DNA from: Paracentrotus lividus
Taxonomy: Eukaryota; Echinodermata; Echinoidea; Camarodonta; Echinidae
Length of the DNA stretch: 64,000 nt
Assembly (NCBI GenBank): GCA_940671915.1
Contig: CALNVZ010000218.1
Span: 40,972,120-41,036,119 of the forward strand
Direction of reading: 5' to 3'
How positions within the stretch are numbered: position 1 is the first letter of the stretch; each line of letters begins with the position of its first letter. The position numbers were made by a program, and so were the translations under genes. The notes beneath the pieces were generated by a model, which ran no database searches, was not told the DNA's origin, and saw only the letters and a list, made by a program, of their open reading frames with translations. Below are positions 55,336 to 64,000 of this stretch, in pieces.

Positions 55336-56353
55336 TTAATCTTTCTCCTCAATGCTGAATCTGTCCAGGCAGCTCAAACTTTCTTGTACTCTACTTCCTT
55401 CTGCGTATTCTTGTCGCGGTAAAACAGACGTGCTGGATACTTGAAGTATGCCTTTCCATGCTCTGTCTTTAGCTTCTGCCTTGTGTGTGACAATTAACTT
55501 CTTTCGTTGGTCTCTTATCTCCTTCGGCAACATTTCATCAACGAAAATGGGGTTCTCCTTCCTCTCATAGACGAATGGTTTGTCTTTGAGCAGTTTTCGT
55601 GCACTTGCAAGTATGGAGCTTCTTGTGGTGTATCGATTGAATGCCACCATTATTGGGCGCGGAGCCCCCATCTCAGATCGCTGACCAGAACGATGTGCCC
55701 TTTTTATATAGGTCCTGCCCTTGAAGATCCAAATGTGTCTCTGCAAAGGATTGAATCAGTCCTTCACAATTTCCTTTCTCGCAGCCTTCAGGAAAGCCAA
55801 AGAATACAGCTGTGCATCTCATTTCTCTGGCTGCAAGATCAATAAATTGATCCTTCATTCTTTTATTTTCTTTCTCAAGCTCACTGACTCTGTCCTTCAT
55901 TCCCTTTAGCTCAAAATCATTGTGCTGTTCCTTCTCTTTCAGTTTGTCAATGTCTTTTCTGTTTTCATTAATTTTCTGCAGAGCCATATCTAAGTTTACA
56001 TTCATCTTGTCAACTTTCTTGTTAGTACAATCTACTTTAGTGATGATGGTAAGGAGCATTTCTTTCATCTCACTGGGGTTACTATTAGTACTTGCCTTGC
56101 TGTCATGCCCGTTCGTTCGACGTTTTTTCTCCACGTGTCCATCAAGCTCCAGCGTATTGCCAGACTCTCGCCCCGGGGCCTCGGTGGCTAGCCCATCAGC
56201 CGGCGATCCGTCAAAAGCAGTCTCACTTTCCATCCCTTGAATCTCCATATTTTCCTGTTCTTCGCTAATTTCGATTTGTCCGTCGTCTCCAGGAGCGTCT
56301 CCAGGCTGTTCCAAATACTTATAAATGTTTTGATTTTTCAAGATCCTCTTCAT
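55336..56353 (-). pseudogene. L1/Tx1-like ORF1 (RNA-binding protein), one frameshift
   Basis: The first frame 56353-55673 starts MKRILKNQNIYKYL, then an acidic and Ser-rich N terminus and a coiled coil (about residues 105-170, with NENRKDIDKLKEKEQ and MKDRVSELEKENKRMKDQ), then the start of an RRM-like domain (AVFFGFPE). The second frame (to 55336) continues AHRSGQRSEMGAPRPIMVAF and ILASARKLLKD, the typical ORF1p RRM/CTD region. A single-base shift near 55700 separates them. ORF1 proteins trimerise and coat the element RNA. Confidence 0.8.
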
Positions 56354-56428
56354 TTCGCTATTTTCCTCGGTCTTTTTTCACTGTTGCAAAATTACGTCGT
56401 ACTTCCCTACAGCGCCATCTTACTTTTT
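56354..56428 (-). promoter_or_regulatory. Short 5' UTR of the L1/Tx1-like element with YY1-like AAGATGGCG
   Basis: AAGATGGCG (56413-56421, minus) lies within about 16 bp of the element's first base. Mammalian L1 has a YY1 site with the AAGATGGC core at nearly the same place, where it fixes the start site. A parallel role here is inferred. Confidence 0.45.
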
Positions 56429-56443
56429 AACCCTATCAACATT

Positions 56444-57520
56444 AAGCCTACCACCAATTGCCTAAATACTTCTATAGGAGGTACACGGAATGAAAGTATA
56501 CAGTTGTCATAGATCAAAACACTTAAACAATAACTCAAATAAATACAACAGTCTGATTGGTCCTAAATATAAGGCAACAAACTTTCTCCTAGTTGAAACT
56601 GGTTAATTTGCATATATTCCTTGCACAAAGCATAACTCAGATACTGTACAGTCTGCAATCTTAAGCTAGTCCTATTGTTACCTCAAAGTGAACTTTAAGA
56701 ATACAAAGATCCAATCAAAACACCATACAGGTAATTAAGCTAAACCTGAAGATCCAATTGAAATACCGGACAGGTAATTCATCTGAACCTAAATTTCCAA
56801 ATTACAACACATGATTGTATAAATAACTTATAAGCATTAATTGGTAACATATCGAATATAAAGTGTCTTAGTTCAGTTATAATAATCCTTTGATATAAGA
56901 TATTCAAATAATTCGAACATAATCAAATTGAAAAGAAAGGGAAAAAAATAAAAATAGTTATAATGATTCATGGATGTAGTATAATAGTTTTGTTCCTTTT
57001 GTAAACTGAGATTGGGACTCCAGAATTTGCCCCCCCCCCATTCTTATCATGCTGATATAAGGTTCCCGCCCGGGTTCCCTCACCTGATTTTGACACGTAC
57101 AATGGGATTGAAGGTTCCCAAACATATCAAAGGGGGATTCTTTGTCTCCACGCTTCACCAAGTAAAAAAAAAGAAGATTTCTCGTGCTAGAGCATCGTTT
57201 GAAAGGAATGATACCTTTCAACTTAATATTATATGTGTATTTGTATACAGAATGCACGATATGCAGTATATGTATAACAGTGTATAGTTTAGAACGAAAC
57301 GGGTAAGATTAATTCAAACTATGCGGTTGGGCCTGCAGCATAATATTCGTTCTGAGCAGAAACTAGTTTTATTCTACATGACGATCACGAACCCCTGTGG
57401 ATTATTTCTCAAAGAAGCTCGTCCAAAAGATTCCAAATGAGCAGCCTCCAAATACAATCATTGTCAACATTACAAAGACCAGCGATGAATTGAGTTGTGT
57501 AAGATTTAATAACATCAAAT
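56444..57520. other. Intergenic between the LINE and the second SLC16 gene
   Basis: AT-rich, with a C run at 57030-57038. No coding exon was recognised; untranslated exons of the SLC16 gene could lie here. Confidence 0.45.
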
Positions 57521-57526
57521 TTAGAA

Positions 57527-60459
<2,933 letters not shown>

Positions 60460-60656
60460 GTAATTATCAAATTCGTTATCTTTGCATACCATCATGTATA
60501 TAATCATATTTAAATTGAAATAATATGCAAAGAGAAAATATATGTTTGCGTTTATTTCTTTTCTTTTTGTTTTGTGTACTGTCGCATATCTTGAAATTAC
60601 ATAGGCCTATATTCATAATCCATTTATTATAATAGCTATTACCATCCCCTATAATA

Positions 60657-63376
60657 TAGTGCGTCCCAAATAAAAGTAAACCAAACTTTGAGAGCCTCGA
60701 ATTACAAGTGTATTACTTATGTGTCATTAATTTTTATAACACCACAAAGAGTAACCCAGGGGCGGATCCAGCATTCTCCAATAGGGGGGGAGGGGGGGGG
60801 CGGAATTTTTTTTTCATCAAAATTTTCCTCGATCAACTGCTTGGAGACCTAAGCTCCGGGGGGGGGGGGGGGGTGTTATATAGGTCTAAAGACAGTGAAT
60901 TAAAAAAACCTGTGCATTTTCACATTTCCTGAACATGTTAATTTTTTAATGCGAGCGCGAAGCGCGAGCCGAAATTTTTGGATATTATTAACCCGAAAAC
61001 AGTGCATTTTATCATTTATTTGTGCCATGCTTATTAAAGATAGGCCTGCTTATCTAATTAAACAATGCGAGCGCGAAGCGCGAACCGAAAAATTTGGCTA
61101 TATCAACCTGAAAACAGTGTATTTTAAGCGCTTTTCGTGCTACTCATAATTATAGATCTCATCTCATTGAACTATGCGAGCGCGAAGCGCGAGCCGAAAT
61201 TTTTTTTTTTAAAAAACCAACCTGAAAACGGTGCATTTAAAGCGCTTTTTGTGCTGCTCATAATATAGAAGAATCTCATTGGACAATGCGAGCGCGAAGC
61301 GTGAGCCGAAAAATCATGGCTATATCAACCTGAAAACAGTGCATTTTAAGCGCTTTTTGTGCTACTCACTTTATAGAAGATACTAATCTCATTAAACAAT
61401 GCGAGCGCGAAGCGCGAGCCGAAATTTTTTGATTATCAACCCGAAAACATTGCATTTTGATTTTCTTTAGTTGCTACTTGTATAAGGAAGATATCGTTAA
61501 ACAATGCGAGCGCGAAGCGCGAGCCAAAAAATCATGGCTATATCAACCTGAAAACAGTGCATTTTAAGCTTTTTTTGTGCTACTCATTTATAGAAGATAC
61601 TAATCTCATTGAACAATGCGAGCGCGAAGCGCGAGCCGAAATTTTTTGATTATCAACCCGAAAACATTGCATTTCGAGTTTTTTTTAGTTACTACTTTTA
61701 TAAAGAAGATATCGTTAAACAATGCGAGCGCGAAGCGCGAGCCAAAAAATCATGGCTATATCAACCGGAAAACAGTGCATTTTAAGCGCTTTTTGTGCTA
61801 CTCATATCATAAGATACTAATCTCATTGAACAATGCGAGCACGAAGCGCGAGCCGAAATTCTTTTATTATCAACCCCAAAAATTACATTTTTAGTTAACT
61901 TTGTCTTTTGCTACTTTTATAAAAAAGATACTTGTCTCGTTAAACAATGCGAGCGCGAAGCACGAGCCGAAAAATCATGGCTATATCAACCTGAAAATAG
62001 TGTTAAGCGCTTTTTTGTGCTGCTCATATAGAAGATCTCATTCAACAAATCGAGCGCGAAGCGCGAGCTGATTTTTTTGGTATATCAACCCGAAAATATT
62101 GCATTTTAAGGGCTTTTTTGTGCTACGTTTATACAGAAGATACTTACATGTATCTCGTTAAACAATGCGAGCACGAAGCGCGAGCCAATTTTTTTTTATA
62201 GATTAAACCCGAAACTTTTGCATTTTGAGGGTTTTTTTTTGTGCTACGCCGTTTTTATAAATAAAATACTTAATCTCGTTAAACAATGCGAGCGCCAAGC
62301 GCGAGCCGTTTTTTTTTTTTTTCTTCTATATATATCAACCTGATATAAAGGCGTTTTTTTTTTTGCAAAGCTTAAGCAGATACTTATCTCATTCAACAAT
62401 GCGAGCTGAAAATTTTGTGATACAGCAATCTGAAAACAACGCATTTTAAGCGCTTTTTGTGTTGATCATAATAGAAGATACTTATCTCATTAACCAATTC
62501 GAGCCCGAAGCGCGAGCCGAAATATTTTGATATATTTAAGCGTGTTTTGTGCTATGCTCCTAAAGAGGATAATCATCTTGTTAAACAAAATGAGTGCGTA
62601 GTGTGAGCAAAATCTTTTTGATATATTAACCTGAAAACGAGTCAATATATATAGTGTTTTGTTATCCCAAAGATAATTATCCAAGGATATCTTAATGACA
62701 AATAAATTCTGAGCGCTATGTGCTCACAAACAGGATAGGCATATCTCATCAAAAGATAATCAAGCACAAAGCAAGCTGAAATATTGACTAAAAATAATGG
62801 GACATTCTTAGTATCTCTTTTTTTTTGGGGGGGGGGGGAGGGGGTTATAACGTCAATGACCAGGATAGGTCTACGTATAGGCGTCACTAAACAAAATAAT
62901 CCGAGCGCAGAGCGAGAGCTGAAATTGGAAGCATGCTTAAATTTGTAGTCCCTCATCAACAATATTAGTCAGGTAATGCGAGCCGCGAAGCGCCAGCGAA
63001 AAACTATAATTTCCTTTTTATTTTTAGTACTGTTTTACTTTTCATCTTCTTCTCCTTTTTTTTTCTTCCCCCTTTTCTCCTTCCCCTTTCCCCTTTCTTT
63101 CTCTTCTTTTTCTCTCTCCCCCCTTTTTTTTTTGCGCCGCCAATAGGGGGGGCGGCGCGCCCCTCGCCCCCCTAAGAATCCGACTGTAACCCATATTCTA
63201 TCCAGTGATACCAAAATGAGCTGAATTGTACATGATGACGCAGTAATCCATCGCAACACAGGAATAAGTATTTAAAGAGGTAGAGTATTTTATACGAAAT
63301 AATATAAAGGTCACATACATATACAATTTTATAAATAGAGCTCTAAAAATGGGTTCACTTTTTATGGGACGCAATG
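60657..63376. mobile_element. Mariner-type TIR element interrupted by or containing a tandem array
   Basis: TAGTGCGTCCCAAATAAAAG at the left and the inverse of CATTGCGTCCCATAAAAAGT at the right share GCGTCCCA and neighbouring bases, with TA outside both. The match is about 75%, so it is old. The GCGTCCC core resembles the terminus of 22102-24309. It contains the monomer array. Confidence 0.55.
60945..63000 (+). repeat. Tandem array of 105-118 bp monomers with GCGAGCGCGAAGCGCGAGC
   Basis: About 17 units from 60951 to 62978 each begin CAATGCGAGCGCGAAGCGCG, then TATATCAACCTGAAAACAG, GCATTTTAAGCGCTTTTTG and ATACTAATCTCATT-like text. Divergence rises towards the right. The core GCGC-GAA-GCGC can form a short hairpin. 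The same core is spread through the elements at 15059, 18251, 28043 and 9270. Confidence 0.9.
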
Positions 63377-63379
63377 TAT

Positions 63380-64000
63380 AGTCTGATGAAAGAAAAAAAA
63401 AAAGAAAAATAATAAAACATTCACTGTATGTTTCAACGTTTGGTATGCTAAATTTGCATTTTGTTTTACAATGTCTAATGCATCTGTAACATTTCAATGT
63501 AAATTAGTTCCTGGAGAATTAAGAAAAAAACATTATGCACTATGCCCCAATATCATCGCGTAATATTAATGTCCTTGACTTTGACAAATCGTTTATTAGA
63601 TTTCGGAGTAATTACACTTTGGTCTTTCCACCTTTAGTCAAAACGATTTTACACTGTAGTAAAGAAGAAATTAGTAATAACAAACCCGTATCAGGACAGC
63701 TCCTCAGAGGTCAACTCCCCTGAGAGACAGCCAAGTCTCCCCGGGGGACAACTTATCCGGGGTAATTGTCCTTCAGGGAAGCTGTCCTAGAACCTACTCT
63801 GAATTTCCACTCGTTCAAGGAGTTAAACGATGGACAACATGTTTTAGAATGGTTATCCACTCTGAGAGGAGTGAAAGCTGCTATTTGAATAACAAGTTTC
63901 TACTCTTACAGAGCTAGCAATTCACTTACACTCATTTTAGATTGAAATTTTACCACTCGAAAATGTGTAGTCTTCCGTTTCATTCCTTTTACACTCTTTC
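63380..64000. other. Intron or intergenic end of window, no gene seen
   Basis: Contains AACTTATCCGGGGTAATTGT and CAGGACAGCTCCTC near 63690-63790, perhaps part of a repeat. No SLC16 exon 3 was recognised. Confidence 0.4.

Larger units (their letters stand above)
50241..56443 (-). mobile_element. Full-length L1/Tx1-like retrotransposon with 15-bp TSD
   Basis: AACCCTATCAACATT occurs at 50241-50255 and 56429-56443, flanking the element. The minus strand ends in about 20 A (T run 50252-50275). The order is 5' UTR of about 75 nt, ORF1, ORF2 with endonuclease and reverse transcriptase, 3' UTR, poly(A). The exact duplication and poly(A) show insertion by target-primed reverse transcription and suggest recency. 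An 820 bp assembly duplication around an N gap inflates its length, so the real element is about 5.4 kb. Confidence 0.9.

Noticed and set aside
53866..56512. Plus-strand frames of 60-159 residues over 53.8-56.5 kb
   Set aside because: Antisense shadows of the L1/Tx1-like ORF1 and ORF2.
60945..63000. CRISPR-like array of regularly spaced repeats
   Set aside because: The spacers are themselves repeated parts of the monomer and the genome is an animal one; this is a satellite-like tandem repeat.

Overview
This is a repeat-rich animal nuclear window, most likely from an echinoderm and probably a sea urchin. The best evidence is a tandem array of U1 snRNA genes on a unit of about 1 kb, an arrangement known for sea urchin embryonic U1 genes. 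Spliceosomal introns, CR1/L2/Rex1-type LINEs, an L1/Tx1-like LINE and many short DNA transposons also fit. The species cannot be named from the sequence alone. There is no bacterial, viral or CRISPR content.

Layout. 1-7970: eight U1 snRNA genes on the minus strand in head-to-tail units, ending in an inverted unit fragment (7971-8061). The array is unusually rich in single-base indels, even inside U1, which suggests poorly polished long reads. 8062-20900: intergenic DNA with a tRNA-derived SINE, microsatellites, two elements sharing a TAGGTTTTCCCGG terminus, a TA-flanked mariner-like element (14805-17258), and an inverted pair of 1.5 kb elements with 5-bp target duplications (15059-16533 and 18251-19762). 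20934-26340: a candidate two-exon gene for a 57-residue membrane or secreted peptide with three N-glycosylation sequons; its 5.2 kb intron is filled with nested transposons. 26400-34400: palindromic elements, one carrying inverted THAP-domain fragments, a hAT element with an 8-bp target duplication, a 2.7 kb TIR element interrupted by a Mutator-like element with a 9-bp duplication, and a LINE relic. 34800-40455: non-LTR reverse transcriptase fragments interleaved with copies of a GGGGAGACC...GGTCTCCCC element (four in the window, 17.6-40.5 kb). 40710-45668: a complete SLC16 (monocarboxylate transporter-like) gene whose exon 2 is duplicated in tandem with no intron between the copies. 50256-56428: a full-length L1/Tx1-like retrotransposon on the minus strand with poly(A), a 15-bp target duplication, two ORFs and an assembly-made duplication at an N gap. 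57527-60459: the first two coding exons of a second SLC16 paralogue, running off the right edge; its intron 1 holds a 2 kb palindrome. 60657-63376: a TIR element holding a tandem array of a GCGAGCGCGAAGCGCGAGC-bearing monomer.

How the parts relate. The U1 array supplies splicing RNA. The two SLC16 genes are a local tandem pair with matching exon 1 and exon 2 boundaries (all seen introns are phase 1), pointing to a gene-family cluster that probably continues to the right. Almost everything else is mobile DNA, and the nesting order can be read from target duplications. Most long open frames in repeats or microsatellites are not genes.
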